A stretch of 64,000 nt of DNA from Robertkochia flava (GCF_020166515.1 NZ_JAINZT010000005.1:558001-622000); one strand, 5' to 3'. Shown: positions 1 through 9,342, counted from the first letter of the stretch. Notes: a model not told the origin generated them from the sequence alone. A program made the numbers and translations.

Positions 1-519
1 GAAAAACTGGAAATGTTACTCACCAGTGCAGATACGGTTCTGGTAGGTATGGATAAGGTGATGAATCCGGAGTCTCGTGAAAATTTGCGCTCCGGTATTG
101 AAAATCTCAATGATGTTCTTGTCAATGTAAAATCGGTTTCCGGAAAACTGGATCAGTTTCTGGATGACAATAAGGAAAACCTGGGTACTTCTTTGGAAAA
201 CGTGGGCAGATTAACTGCTAACCTGGCAAAAGTAAGCGATACCATTGCAGAGGCAGATCTGGGTAAGACTATAAGGGCACTGGAGAGCACTGCATCTAAT
301 CTGAACGAGATGATCTCGAAAATCCAGCAGGGCGATGGTTCTCTGGCAAAATTAATAAACGATGAGAAATTGTATAACAACCTGAACAGTGCTTCGGGTG
401 AGTTGCAACTTTTATTGGAGGATATGCGTGTAAATCCAAAGAGATATGTACACTTCTCCCTTTTCGGAAAAAAGGCTGAACCTTACGAAGGGCCTCTTGA
501 AGAGAACCCATCAAATTAA
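1..519 (+). CDS. MCE/MlaD family protein, C-terminal part (cut by window start)
   Basis: The reading frame is open from base 1, so the N-terminus, with the membrane anchor and MCE fold, lies outside the window. What remains is about 170 residues of heptad-like, Leu/Asn/Asp-rich helix (repeated 'L..N..' spacing, e.g. ENLNDVLVNVKSVSGKLDQF) and a short tail ending GPLEENPSN. This long helical C-terminus is typical of MlaD-type substrate-binding proteins of lipid transporters, which form hexameric rings and tubes in the periplasm. The gene order MlaD protein, Fe-S protein, Fe-S protein is one I recall from flavobacteria. The family call is therefore partly contextual. The in-frame ATG at base 13 is internal, not the start. 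Confidence 0.7.
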   Translation, partial: EKLEMLLTSADTVLVGMDKVMNPESRENLRSGIENLNDVLVNVKSVSGKLDQFLDDNKENLGTSLENVGRLTANLAKVSDTIAEADLGKTIRALESTASNLNEMISKIQQGDGSLAKLINDEKLYNNLNSASGELQLLLEDMRVNPKRYVHFSLFGKKAEPYEGPLEENPSN

Positions 520-546
520 CTCATACCATTAAATTTAAATCTATTC

Positions 547-1875
547 ATGAATCTGATACCTCAAATACTGTTTGTGCTTGTTCTGGCTTCCGGGATTGGC
601 TATTTCGCCAGGAATATTAAAAAGCTGATCAGGAATATCAAGCTCGGAAAACATATAGATCGTAACGATCATCCTGCAGAACGTTGGAAGCATATGGCGC
701 GCATTGCCCTTGGACAACAAAAAATGGTGGTTCGTCCAATTGCAGGATTCTTACATGTGATCGTGTATGTTGGGTTTATTATAATCAATATTGAGGTTTT
801 AGAAATTATCATTGATGGTATATTCGGTACGCATAGAATCTTTTCTTTTTTAGGAGGTTTTTACGATGTGCTCATCGGTTCCTTTGAAATTCTTGCTTTT
901 CTTGTTATTGTTGCAGTTGTCATATTCTGGATACGGCGAAACATTATGAGGCTGCAGCGTTTTATCAAGCCGGAAATGAAGGGTTGGCCTAAGAATGATG
1001 CAAATATCATTCTGTATTTTGAGGTGGTCCTTATGCTGCTTTTCCTTACCATGAACGGTAGTGATCTTCAATTACAGCACCTCGGGGCAGAGCACTACAC
1101 TCAGGCAGGAGCCTTTCCTGTAAGTCAGTATTTGCTTCCGTTGTTTGATGGGTTAAGTGAAGGAACTCTTATTGTCATTGAGCGCACAGCATGGTGGCTG
1201 CACATTGTGGGTATCCTTATTTTCCTGAATTACCTGTATTTTTCAAAACACCTACATATCCTTCTCGCATTCCCAAATACCTGGTATGCTAACCTTAAGC
1301 CCAAGGGTGGGTTCAATAACCTTGAGGCGGTAACAAAAGAGGAGCAACTTATGATGGATCCTGATGCAGATCCTTTTGCAGCTGCTGAAGGGGATGATGC
1401 GGAAGGGGAACCCGAAAAATTTGGTGCTTCAGACGTTACGGACCTGAATCAGGTTCAATTGCTTAACGCCTATACCTGTACTGAATGCGGAAGGTGTACC
1501 AGTGAATGCCCTGCTAACCAAACAGGGAAAAAGTTGAGTCCGCGTAAGATTATGATGGATACCCGCGACAGACTTGAAGAGGTGGGTAGAAATATAGATG
1601 CTAACAACGGCACTTTCAAGGATGACGGAAAACAATTACTCGACGATTATATTACCCGCGAAGAGCTATGGGCATGTACCACATGTAATGCCTGTGTTGA
1701 AGCCTGTCCGGTGAGTATTGATCCTTTATCCATAATAATGGATATGAGAAGGTATCTGGTTATGGAGCAATCTGCCGCTCCCGCAGAACTGAATAATATG
1801 ATGTCGAATATTGAGAACAATGCTGCTCCCTGGCCGTTTAATCAAATGGACAGGCTGAATTGGAAAGATGAATAA
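547..1875 (+). CDS. Membrane-bound 4Fe-4S protein (HdrC/DsrM-like)
   Basis: 442 residues. The N-terminal half has several hydrophobic membrane segments (about residues 5-22, 65-90, 100-130, 150-170, 215-235). A soluble part follows with two ferredoxin-type clusters: CTECGRCTSECP near residue 312 and CTTCNACVEACP near 377. This is the build of a heme- or quinone-linked membrane subunit fused to an HdrC-like ferredoxin domain, likely passing electrons between the membrane pool and the cysteine-rich partner encoded at 2397. An acidic linker (DPDADPFAAAEGDDAEGEPE) separates the halves. The gene starts 28 bases after the MCE gene and is probably co-transcribed. The electron donor and acceptor cannot be told from sequence. 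Confidence 0.85.
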   Translation: MNLIPQILFVLVLASGIGYFARNIKKLIRNIKLGKHIDRNDHPAERWKHMARIALGQQKMVVRPIAGFLHVIVYVGFIIINIEVLEIIIDGIFGTHRIFSFLGGFYDVLIGSFEILAFLVIVAVVIFWIRRNIMRLQRFIKPEMKGWPKNDANIILYFEVVLMLLFLTMNGSDLQLQHLGAEHYTQAGAFPVSQYLLPLFDGLSEGTLIVIERTAWWLHIVGILIFLNYLYFSKHLHILLAFPNTWYANLKPKGGFNNLEAVTKEEQLMMDPDADPFAAAEGDDAEGEPEKFGASDVTDLNQVQLLNAYTCTECGRCTSECPANQTGKKLSPRKIMMDTRDRLEEVGRNIDANNGTFKDDGKQLLDDYITREELWACTTCNACVEACPVSIDPLSIIMDMRRYLVMEQSAAPAELNNMMSNIENNAAPWPFNQMDRLNWKDE

Positions 1876-1907
1876 ATAATTAATTAACCTTAACCTATAC
1901 ACTGATT

Positions 1908-2354
1908 ATGAAAAAAGAAGACGTAGATAAGATCCTGAAAGAGAAACTGGAGAACGGAGCACACGTTAGTCCTGTTTTACCTGAAGGGATGAAGAACTAT
2001 CTCATCGATATAGACGGTACCATTTGTGATGATATCCCGAATGAGGAGCCGGAAAGAATGGCAACCGCTGAAGTTTATCCGGATGCCCTTAAAACCCTGA
2101 ACAAGTGGTTTGATGAAGGCCATATTATTTTCTTCTTTACCTCCCGTACAGAAGATCACAGGGCAGTTACCGAGGAGTGGTTGAATCGTCATGGATTTAA
2201 ATATCATGGGATGGTGATGGGAAAACCCAGAGGAGGGAATTATCACTGGATAGATAACCACCTGGTGAAGGCTACCCGTTATAATGGTAAATTTACGGAC
2301 CTGGTGGATAAGGAAGTGACCATTCAGGTTTTCGATGACGGCAGACACGATTGA
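1908..2354 (+). CDS. Small HAD-superfamily phosphatase-like protein
   Basis: 148 residues with the HAD nucleophile motif LIDIDGTICDD (about residues 32-42), motif II Thr/Ser in FFTSRTEDHR, a Lys in GKPRGGNYHWID, and a late acidic motif VFDDGRHD. There is little room for a cap domain, so this is a minimal C0-type HAD protein. Flavobacterial relatives are often labelled phosphoheptose isomerase, a name the sequence does not support because no SIS domain is visible. It lies between the genes for the two Fe-S proteins with short spacers (32 and 42 bases), which implies co-expression. The substrate is unknown. Confidence 0.75.
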   Translation: MKKEDVDKILKEKLENGAHVSPVLPEGMKNYLIDIDGTICDDIPNEEPERMATAEVYPDALKTLNKWFDEGHIIFFFTSRTEDHRAVTEEWLNRHGFKYHGMVMGKPRGGNYHWIDNHLVKATRYNGKFTDLVDKEVTIQVFDDGRHD

Positions 2355-2396
2355 TAATGTAAAACCCCGCAAGGGAAAAAATACGAGCAAATTGCT

Positions 2397-3188
2397 ATGA
2401 GTGAAGCATTAAAAGTTCCAACAATGGCGGAGATGATGGCTGCCGGAAAATCGCCTGAAGTTTTGTTTTGGGTGGGATGTTCCGGTAGTTTTGACGACAG
2501 GGCCAAGAAAATAACCAAAGCCTTCGTGAAAATCCTGAACAAGGCAGGAGTTGAATTTGCTGTTTTGGGAACTGAGGAGAGTTGTACAGGCGATCCTGCA
2601 AAAAGAGCAGGGAATGAATTCCTGTTTCAAATGCAGGCAATGACCAATATAGAGGTGATGAATGCCTACGAAGTAAAGAAGGTTGTCACCGCTTGCCCCC
2701 ATTGTTTTAATACCCTGAAAAATGAATATCCTTCACTTGGAGGAGATTATGATGTAGTGCATCATACACAGTTCCTGAAGTCTCTTCTCGAGGATGGAAG
2801 GTTAACCATTGAAGGTGGTAAATTTAAAGGGAAGCGTATTACTTTTCATGACCCATGTTACCTGGGCAGAGCCAACAACGTTTATGAGGCTCCACGGGAT
2901 CTGATTAAAAAGTTGGATGCTGAACTGGTGGAAATGAAAAATTGCCGCAAAAAAGGATTGTGTTGTGGTGCCGGGGGAGCTCAGATGTTTAAAGAACCTG
3001 AGAAGGGTAATAAAGACATCAATATAGAGCGTACTGAACAGGCGCTGGAAACCAGGCCGGATATTGTAGCTGCAGGGTGCCCGTTTTGTAATACCATGTT
3101 GACGGACGGAGTTAAAGGAAAGGAAAAGGAAGAAGAGATTGAAGTATTGGATATCGCAGAACTGATAGCCAATGCTGATGATCTTTAA
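2397..3188 (+). CDS. CCG-domain Fe-S protein (HdrB/GlpC-like)
   Basis: 263 residues with two cysteine-rich (CCG) modules. The first has FWVGCSGSFDDR near residue 22 and TACPHCFNTL near 98. The second has FHDPCYLGR near 150, CCGAGGAQMF near 190 and AAGCPFCNTML near 222. In heterodisulfide reductase subunit B and related proteins these cysteines hold a non-cubane Fe-S cluster and act in thiol/disulfide or two-electron chemistry. With the membrane ferredoxin protein at 547 it forms an HdrD-like unit split over two genes. The natural substrate is not evident. It is soluble, with no signal peptide. Confidence 0.85.
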   Translation: MSEALKVPTMAEMMAAGKSPEVLFWVGCSGSFDDRAKKITKAFVKILNKAGVEFAVLGTEESCTGDPAKRAGNEFLFQMQAMTNIEVMNAYEVKKVVTACPHCFNTLKNEYPSLGGDYDVVHHTQFLKSLLEDGRLTIEGGKFKGKRITFHDPCYLGRANNVYEAPRDLIKKLDAELVEMKNCRKKGLCCGAGGAQMFKEPEKGNKDINIERTEQALETRPDIVAAGCPFCNTMLTDGVKGKEKEEEIEVLDIAELIANADDL

Positions 3189-3202
3189 AAAAGAAGATTA
3201 TT

Positions 3203-3688
3203 ATGTTGGTGTCTTTTGAAAGTTTGCCTGATGATGCCAGAGTTTGGATATACCAGGCCAGCAGGACTTTTACAGATGATGAAATTGAGGAGCTGAGATC
3301 CAGTCTCAACGAATTTCTAAAACAGTGGACGGCCCATGGGGCCAACCTCAGGGCCGGGTATGAAATTCGCTATAAACGATTTCTGATTATAGCTTTGGAT
3401 CAGTCTATGAATATGGCTTCCGGATGCTCCATTGATGCATCAGTTCATTTTATCCAGGAACTGGAGAAAAAATACGGAATTGATTTGCTGGATAAGATGA
3501 ATGTGTCCTACAGGCAGGGCGATTTTATTGCATATAAGCCACTTGTTGATTTTAAGAAAATGGCTAAGGACAGAGCGGTGTCCCAAAACACCATTGTATT
3601 TAACAACCTGGTTAATACAAAGGAAGAGTACCAAAATTATTGGGAGGTGCCCGCAAGAGATAGCTGGCACGCCCGTTTTATGAGTTAA
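3203..3688 (+). CDS. Conserved Bacteroidota hypothetical protein
   Basis: 161 residues, soluble, no signal peptide, with 14 bases between the preceding stop and this start. Flavobacterial homologues are often named ABC transporter ATPase, but I see no Walker A, signature or Walker B motif here, so that name should not be carried over. Visible features are an acidic helix near residues 25-45, the stretch LIIALDQSMNMASGCSID in the middle, and a C-terminus rich in aromatics (YQNYWEVPARDSWHARF). Position in the run suggests co-transcription with the Fe-S genes. Function unknown. Confidence 0.75.
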   Translation: MLVSFESLPDDARVWIYQASRTFTDDEIEELRSSLNEFLKQWTAHGANLRAGYEIRYKRFLIIALDQSMNMASGCSIDASVHFIQELEKKYGIDLLDKMNVSYRQGDFIAYKPLVDFKKMAKDRAVSQNTIVFNNLVNTKEEYQNYWEVPARDSWHARFMS

Positions 3689-3752
3689 AGGTCGTCAGTT
3701 TTCCCAAATCCTGAATTAACCTATCCCCAAAACCTTAAATACTGATTGCTGA

Positions 3753-6677
3753 ATGAGATCTGCAAATGTTGCTGTGTTCCTGTGTATGATGTCGGTTTTT
3801 TGGCTGCAAAGCCAGACAACGCCTGATCCTCTGTTAGCTGAAAATCCCGAAAAACAATCCCAATGGGTGGATAGCGTATATAATGCGATGACACTGGATG
3901 AGCGTATCGGCCAGCTATTCATGGTACAGGCTTTTTCAAACAAGGAGAAATCCTATAATGAAACTATCGAATCGCTTATCAGGGATTATCATATTGGAGG
4001 AATCATCTTTACAAAGGGAGGTCCAGTAAGGCAGGCGGAACTTACCAATGCCTGGCAGGAGCTCTCCAAAACCAAAATGTTGATCGCCTTGGATGCTGAA
4101 TGGGGCCTTTCCATGCGCCTGGATTCAACCTTTGCCTATCCCTATAATATGGCGATGGGAGCAGTACAAAATAATGATCTTATTGAAGCAGCGGGTAAAC
4201 GTATCGGCGAGCATTGTAAACGACTTGGGGTGCACGTCAATTTTGGTCCGGTAGTGGATGTTAATACCAACCCTGATAATCCGATAATAGGTAACCGTTC
4301 TTTCGGTGAAAATAAAATGAACGTTACCGAAAAGGCAATGGCATATACCAGAGGGTTACAGTCTGCAGGGATTCTGGCCAACGCAAAACACTTTCCCGGT
4401 CATGGGGATACCGATCAGGATTCTCACAAGACACTTCCTACCGTATCTTTTGATAAGAGTCGGCTGGATAGCATTGAGCTTTATCCTTACCGACGCATGT
4501 TCGGCGAAGGTTTAGCAAGCGTTATGGTGGCTCATCTAAATGTTCCCGCCCTGGAACGGAAAAAGGACATGCCTACATCTTTATCCGAAAATGTGGTTAC
4601 TGACCTGTTAAAGGAAGAAATGTCTTTTAAGGGATTGATTTTCACGGATGCCCTGGGAATGAAAGGGGTTTCTCAATACGGCAAGGCAGGGGATACAGAT
4701 GTTCAGGCTTTTCTTGCCGGGAATGATATCCTTTTGATGTCTGAAGATGTACCTGAGGCTGTAGCGAGTATTAAAAGTTCCCTGGCTAAAGGAAAGATCA
4801 CGGCCCCCAGGCTTGAACATTCCGTTAAGAAAATACTTAAAGCAAAATATAAAGTAGGGTTAAACCGTTATCAACCCGTTTCAATAGATGGTATTGCTAA
4901 AGATCTCCATACTGCAGATGATGATGTGCTGTATAAGGAGATCATGGAAAATGCCATAACCCTCGTAAGGAATGACCGGCAATTAGTCCCTGTCAGGGAC
5001 CTTGAAGAAAGAAGGATTGCCTATGTCAAGATGGGGGATGGAGATCATCAGCCCTTCCTTTCGACATTGAAGAAATATACCAAAGTAGATTTTATTCGGG
5101 GAGCAGACCTTGCTGATCTCCTTGAGCGTTTAAAACCGTATGAGACCGTTATTATAGGTTTTCACAGGGATACTGATACTCCCTGGAAGGCCGCAGAACT
5201 TACTGATACAGAAAAAACCTGGCTTTATGAAATCTCAAGGCTTAAGGATGTGATCCTCGATGTATTTGTAAAACCGTACGCTTTGAAGGAGTTGAAGTCT
5301 ATTGGTAATATCGAATCTTTAGTGGTGAGTTACCAAAACGATCCACTGGCGCAGATCGCCTCTGCAGAGGTGATCTTTGGTGCTGTAAAAGCCAGAGGAA
5401 TCCTTCCGGTAACTGTCAATGAGTGGATGCCGGAAAACCTGGGGTATAATACGAATTCTTTATCGCGATTAGGGTACAGCTTTCCGGAAGCGGTAGGCAT
5501 GGATGGTACTAATCTTAAAAGGATTGATTCTGTAATTAACAGGGCCATTAAAACAGGAGTTACTCCAAGTGCACAGATTCTTATTGCCAGGCGCGGGAGA
5601 GTAATATATAATAAAAGTTTTGGTCGCTTCGATTACGCCCAGGAGGCAGAAAGGGTACGGGATTCGAATATTTATGACCTTGCATCACTAACCAAAATAT
5701 TAGCCACACTTCCTGTGATCATGCAGCTTACGGAAAGGGGGGAGATTTCCCTGGAATCACGCTTGGGTGAAATGTTACCGGATCTCAAAGGAAGTAATAA
5801 GGAAAATTTACGCCTCATAGAGGTGCTCTCACACTATGCAAGATTAAAACCCTGGTTGCCATTCTATATGTATACTCTTGACGATGGGACCAAGAAGCCA
5901 AGTGACAATTATTATCGTATGGAGCCGGATGCAGATTATAATGTCCGGATCGCAGACGAACTATACATGCGCGGAGATTACCAGGATTCTATTATTAAGA
6001 TCATCAAAGAAAGTGACTTACTTAAGGTTAAGCAATATCGCTATAGTGATCTTCCCTATTTTTTTCTGCAAAGATTTATAGAGAGAAAGCTTAAAAAGCC
6101 CTTGGATGAGGTGGTTCAGGAAAATTTCTATCGTCCTTTGGGGATGAGCCATACTACTTATAACCCTCTTGAAAAATTTAAAAAAGGAGAAATTGTACCT
6201 TCGGAGGTGGATGATTATTACAGGTACCAGACCCTTCAGGGATACGTGCACGACATGGCTGCGGCCATGCTCGGCGGGGTAGGGGGCCATGCCGGACTCT
6301 TCAGTAATGCTGATGATGTGGCCAAGATCATGCAGATGTATCTTCAGAAGGGGTATTACGGTGGAGAACGTTTTTTTACTTCCCAAACCCTGGATAAATT
6401 CAATACCTGCTACTACTGTGAAGAGGATAACCGAAGGGGAGTGGGGTTTGATAAACCACAGTTGGGTGAGGCAGGACCTACCTGCGGATGTGTTTCTATG
6501 ACCAGTTTCGGACATTCCGGATTTACCGGAACCTATGCATGGGCTGACCCCGAAGAAGACCTTATTTATATCTTTCTTTCGAACAGAACCTTTCCAAGCA
6601 TGGAAAACAGGAAGTTAATCACTGAAGGTACGCGAACTGTTATACAGGAAATCATTTACGACTCCATTCTTAATTGA
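3753..6677 (+). CDS. GH3 beta-N-acetylglucosaminidase fused to serine beta-lactamase-like domain
   Basis: 974 residues with an N-terminal signal peptide (hydrophobic to about residue 22, ending LQSQ), so probably periplasmic. Residues about 35-375 are a GH3 catalytic domain of the NagZ type: KHFPGHGDTDQDSH near 211 carries the His-Asp acid/base dyad of NagZ enzymes, and FTDALGMKG near 298 carries the likely nucleophile Asp. Residues about 390-580 resemble a GH3 C-terminal sandwich. Residues about 590-970 are a class C beta-lactamase/esterase-like domain with SLTK (Ser645, Lys648) and a YSD motif near 768. Such fusions are known in Bacteroidota and probably act on peptidoglycan or muropeptides. 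bshA follows in the same direction but appears to have its own promoter. Confidence 0.88.
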   Translation: MRSANVAVFLCMMSVFWLQSQTTPDPLLAENPEKQSQWVDSVYNAMTLDERIGQLFMVQAFSNKEKSYNETIESLIRDYHIGGIIFTKGGPVRQAELTNAWQELSKTKMLIALDAEWGLSMRLDSTFAYPYNMAMGAVQNNDLIEAAGKRIGEHCKRLGVHVNFGPVVDVNTNPDNPIIGNRSFGENKMNVTEKAMAYTRGLQSAGILANAKHFPGHGDTDQDSHKTLPTVSFDKSRLDSIELYPYRRMFGEGLASVMVAHLNVPALERKKDMPTSLSENVVTDLLKEEMSFKGLIFTDALGMKGVSQYGKAGDTDVQAFLAGNDILLMSEDVPEAVASIKSSLAKGKITAPRLEHSVKKILKAKYKVGLNRYQPVSIDGIAKDLHTADDDVLYKEIMENAITLVRNDRQLVPVRDLEERRIAYVKMGDGDHQPFLSTLKKYTKVDFIRGADLADLLERLKPYETVIIGFHRDTDTPWKAAELTDTEKTWLYEISRLKDVILDVFVKPYALKELKSIGNIESLVVSYQNDPLAQIASAEVIFGAVKARGILPVTVNEWMPENLGYNTNSLSRLGYSFPEAVGMDGTNLKRIDSVINRAIKTGVTPSAQILIARRGRVIYNKSFGRFDYAQEAERVRDSNIYDLASLTKILATLPVIMQLTERGEISLESRLGEMLPDLKGSNKENLRLIEVLSHYARLKPWLPFYMYTLDDGTKKPSDNYYRMEPDADYNVRIADELYMRGDYQDSIIKIIKESDLLKVKQYRYSDLPYFFLQRFIERKLKKPLDEVVQENFYRPLGMSHTTYNPLEKFKKGEIVPSEVDDYYRYQTLQGYVHDMAAAMLGGVGGHAGLFSNADDVAKIMQMYLQKGYYGGERFFTSQTLDKFNTCYYCEEDNRRGVGFDKPQLGEAGPTCGCVSMTSFGHSGFTGTYAWADPEEDLIYIFLSNRTFPSMENRKLITEGTRTVIQEIIYDSILN

Positions 6678-6703
6678 TAAAACCTACATATTAACTAAAT
6701 TTG
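6674..6703 (+). promoter_or_regulatory. Candidate Bacteroidota promoter for bshA
   Basis: TTG at 6674-6676, a 19-base spacer and TAAATTTG at 6696-6703 fit the Bacteroidota consensus (TTTG / TAnnTTTG). It overlaps the GH3 stop codon and would leave a leader of about 45 bases before the bshA ATG. Confidence 0.45.
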
Positions 6704-6756
6704 CTAAAGATGCTGTAAATCCTTGCAGAAAGGGAAAAGCAGGCAAATCAGGAAAT

Positions 6757-7890
6757 ATGAAAATAGGTATTGTATGTTATCCGACATTCGGAGGGAGTGG
6801 TGTAGTAGCAACAGAATTGGGAATGGCCCTGGCCAAACGAGGGCATGAAATTCATTTCATTACCTATAGCCAGCCGGTCAGGCTGGAGTTGCTGGATAAG
6901 AATATCCACTTTCATGAAGTAAATGTTCCTGAATATCCCCTTTTTCATTATCAGCCTTATGAATTGGCTTTATCCAGTAAATTGGTGGATATGGTTAAAA
7001 TGCATGATATCGAGTTGCTTCATGTTCACTATGCGATACCCCATGCCTATGCAGGTTATATGGCGAAAATGATGCTGGCGGAAGTCGGTATAAAGCTGCC
7101 TATGGTTACCACCCTTCACGGAACAGATATTACCCTTGTTGGGAATCACCCTTTTTATAAGCCAGCCGTAAATTTCAGTATTAATAAGTCTGATATCGTT
7201 ACTTCTGTTTCTGAGAGCCTCAAGCAGGATACCTACAGGCATTTTGATGTCAAGATCGATATACATGTGGTTCCTAATTTTATCGATGTCAATAAATATC
7301 AGGGAATTACCAAAGACTGTAAACGGGAGCGAATGGCAAATAAGGATGAGCGCATCGTAACTCATGTAAGTAATTTTCGGAAAGTAAAGCGTATACCTGA
7401 TGTTATAAAGACCTTTTATCTGATCCAGAAGGAAGTCCCCTCCAAGCTCATAATGGTAGGAGAGGGGCCGGAAAAGGAGGCTGCTGAACGGTTATGTGAA
7501 AACCTGGGGATGGCAGAGAAAGTGATCTTTGTGGGGAATAGCAATGAAGTGGATAAAATACTGGGATATTCGGACCTTTTTCTGTTGCCTTCGGAAACGG
7601 AAAGTTTTGGATTGGCAGCTCTTGAGGCGATGGCAAACGGGGTTCCGGTAATTTCCAGTAATACCGGGGGTATTCCTGAGGTCAATGAGCAGGGGTTTAG
7701 TGGTTATCTAAGCAATGTTGGCGAGTGTGATGATATGGCTGAAAAGGGGATAAGTATATTAAAGGATGATGCAACACTTTCTAAATTTAAAAATCAGGCC
7801 ATAGCACAGGCTTCCCGGTTTGATATTGATAAGATCGTAACGATGTACGAAGACTTGTATAAGGAAGCCTTTACCAAGGTATTAGGGTAA
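6757..7890 (+). CDS. bshA: N-acetyl-alpha-D-glucosaminyl L-malate synthase BshA
   Basis: 377 residues, the usual length for BshA. GT4 glycosyltransferase (GT-B fold) that joins UDP-GlcNAc and L-malate, the first step of bacillithiol synthesis. Diagnostic features: the N-terminal MKIGIVCYPTFGGSGVVATE glycine loop; LHGTDITLVG near residue 122 with the catalytic-type His; VSNFRKVKRIPD near 207; and the nucleotide-sugar clamp PSETESFGLAALEA near 275 followed by SSNTGGIPEV. Cytoplasmic, no signal peptide. bshB and bshC are not in this window, so the rest of the pathway must lie elsewhere. Close alternatives are other GT4 enzymes, but the N-terminal motif is very BshA-like. Confidence 0.93.
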   Translation: MKIGIVCYPTFGGSGVVATELGMALAKRGHEIHFITYSQPVRLELLDKNIHFHEVNVPEYPLFHYQPYELALSSKLVDMVKMHDIELLHVHYAIPHAYAGYMAKMMLAEVGIKLPMVTTLHGTDITLVGNHPFYKPAVNFSINKSDIVTSVSESLKQDTYRHFDVKIDIHVVPNFIDVNKYQGITKDCKRERMANKDERIVTHVSNFRKVKRIPDVIKTFYLIQKEVPSKLIMVGEGPEKEAAERLCENLGMAEKVIFVGNSNEVDKILGYSDLFLLPSETESFGLAALEAMANGVPVISSNTGGIPEVNEQGFSGYLSNVGECDDMAEKGISILKDDATLSKFKNQAIAQASRFDIDKIVTMYEDLYKEAFTKVLG

Positions 7891-8244
7891 GTGGGTAATT
7901 CCTTGTGATGTAGTGCCTCTTTTCCGTAAAATAAACGACTTCATACGTGCAAGCGTTGGGCCTTGAATTTTCGATCAAATAATCCGAATTTTTGTGGATG
8001 AAATTGAGGGTGTCTGCAGACCTTAAACTAATTTTAATGTATTGGATATTAGTGTAATATGTGATTTTGGTATCTCCGTTATTTTCATCTTCCTCTTATG
8101 TTACTGATATTCCTACAAAAGATGACCCTTCTTTTTCTATAATTAAATCCTGAATAATCTTACATAATTTATATATTTACCAATGTAATTTGGCCTTTTC
8201 AGGGGCGTACATATTAGAATAAAAGCAATTACTTAAACTATCTT
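7891..8244. other. Non-coding stretch between bshA and the OmpA-family gene
   Basis: 354 bases, AT-rich, with no open frame of note, no tRNA-like fold and no clear terminator. It presumably holds the end of the bshA transcript and the promoter of the outer-membrane gene. I see no perfect TAnnTTTG element; the nearest is TAATTTGG around 8187. Confidence 0.5.
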
Positions 8245-9342
8245 ATGAAAAAAAATTACTTTTTTGGAATTTGTTTGATTCTCTTGGTATCAACGTTTCA
8301 ACTTTTTGGCCAGGAAAGGCAGGAAGGCTGGGTATTTGATGTAGGTTATAATTTTGTTGACGATTCAGGAACCAGGGGTAACGAACCCTTTAATATCGGT
8401 GAAAACTGGAATTCAACCTTTTATCCAAACCGGTTTGGTGCGGGGTACGCCTTAGCTAACGGGTTCACTTTCCAGGGAGTTTTTACTCTGAATAAATATA
8501 AGGAAGGGAAAATTATTGATGGGACTGAAATCACAGCTGATCAGAATTATTTCGCCATAGATGGTAGTATTACCTATGCTTTAAATAAGTTTTTCGGGAA
8601 AAGAGGATTTTTCGATCCTTACCTTGCTACCGGAGCAGGGCTTAGTTCAGTTAATAAAAATGAAATAATAACTTTTAATCTTGGAGGAGGAGCCAATTTC
8701 TGGTTTAACGATAATTTAGCCTTAAACCTTGGAACCTTGGGTAAATGGGGCTTAGGAGATGATTCCGGTAGAAATCACATTCAGCATAGTATTGGTGTGG
8801 TTATCCGCCCGGACTTGTTTAAGAAAAAGCCTGAACCTACTCCGATGCCTGTAAGACAAGCTGAACCTGAACCAGATATGGAACCCGAGGTTCTGCCTGT
8901 TGTAGAGGAGCCCGTTGAAGAAGAGGTAGAAGAAGTAATTCCAGCGAAGTCAGAAGAGGAAATTTTAAGAGAGCAGAAGACGGCAGAGCTTGAAGCAATG
9001 GATAAGGTTTATTACGCTTTTGATTCTTCTTATATCACTGAAGATGATAAGAGAATTGTAGATGAAATGATTGCCTTTATGAATAAGTATCCTAATGCTA
9101 AGCTGGAAATCCGGGCGCATGCCGATAGCAGAGGTACAGAAGAGTACAATCTGTGGTTATCAGACCGAAGAGCCAAGCGCATTGTTGATTATGCAGTGAG
9201 CAAAGGGATTGATGCCTCCAGGCTGATAGCTGTTGGACTGGGAGAAAATCAATTGGTTAACAATTGTGTTGAAGGTACTCCATGTACTCCGGAGCAACAC
9301 AGAGAGAACAGAAGAACCGAATATAAACTTTTATGGGAGTAA
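8245..9342 (+). CDS. OmpA-family outer-membrane protein
   Basis: 365 residues. A signal peptide ends around residue 22 (LVSTFQLFGQ). Residues about 25-190 have the alternating aromatic/polar pattern of a small beta-barrel, ending in a repeat of short strands before IRPDLFKK. A Pro/Glu-rich linker (about 195-240, many PEP and VEE units) leads to a C-terminal OmpA-like peptidoglycan-binding domain (about 255-365) with IRAHADSRGTEEYN and LSDRRAKRIVDY, which hold the Asp and Arg that grip diaminopimelate. It tethers the outer membrane to the wall. A single-gene unit closed by a strong terminator. Confidence 0.92.
   Translation: MKKNYFFGICLILLVSTFQLFGQERQEGWVFDVGYNFVDDSGTRGNEPFNIGENWNSTFYPNRFGAGYALANGFTFQGVFTLNKYKEGKIIDGTEITADQNYFAIDGSITYALNKFFGKRGFFDPYLATGAGLSSVNKNEIITFNLGGGANFWFNDNLALNLGTLGKWGLGDDSGRNHIQHSIGVVIRPDLFKKKPEPTPMPVRQAEPEPDMEPEVLPVVEEPVEEEVEEVIPAKSEEEILREQKTAELEAMDKVYYAFDSSYITEDDKRIVDEMIAFMNKYPNAKLEIRAHADSRGTEEYNLWLSDRRAKRIVDYAVSKGIDASRLIAVGLGENQLVNNCVEGTPCTPEQHRENRRTEYKLLWE

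Noticed and set aside
3203-3688. ABC transporter ATPase label for the 161-residue protein
   Set aside because: No Walker A, signature or Walker B motif; kept as conserved hypothetical.
6018-6515. Minus-strand frame of 165 codons opposite the GH3/beta-lactamase-like gene
   Set aside because: Antisense shadow without recognisable domain.
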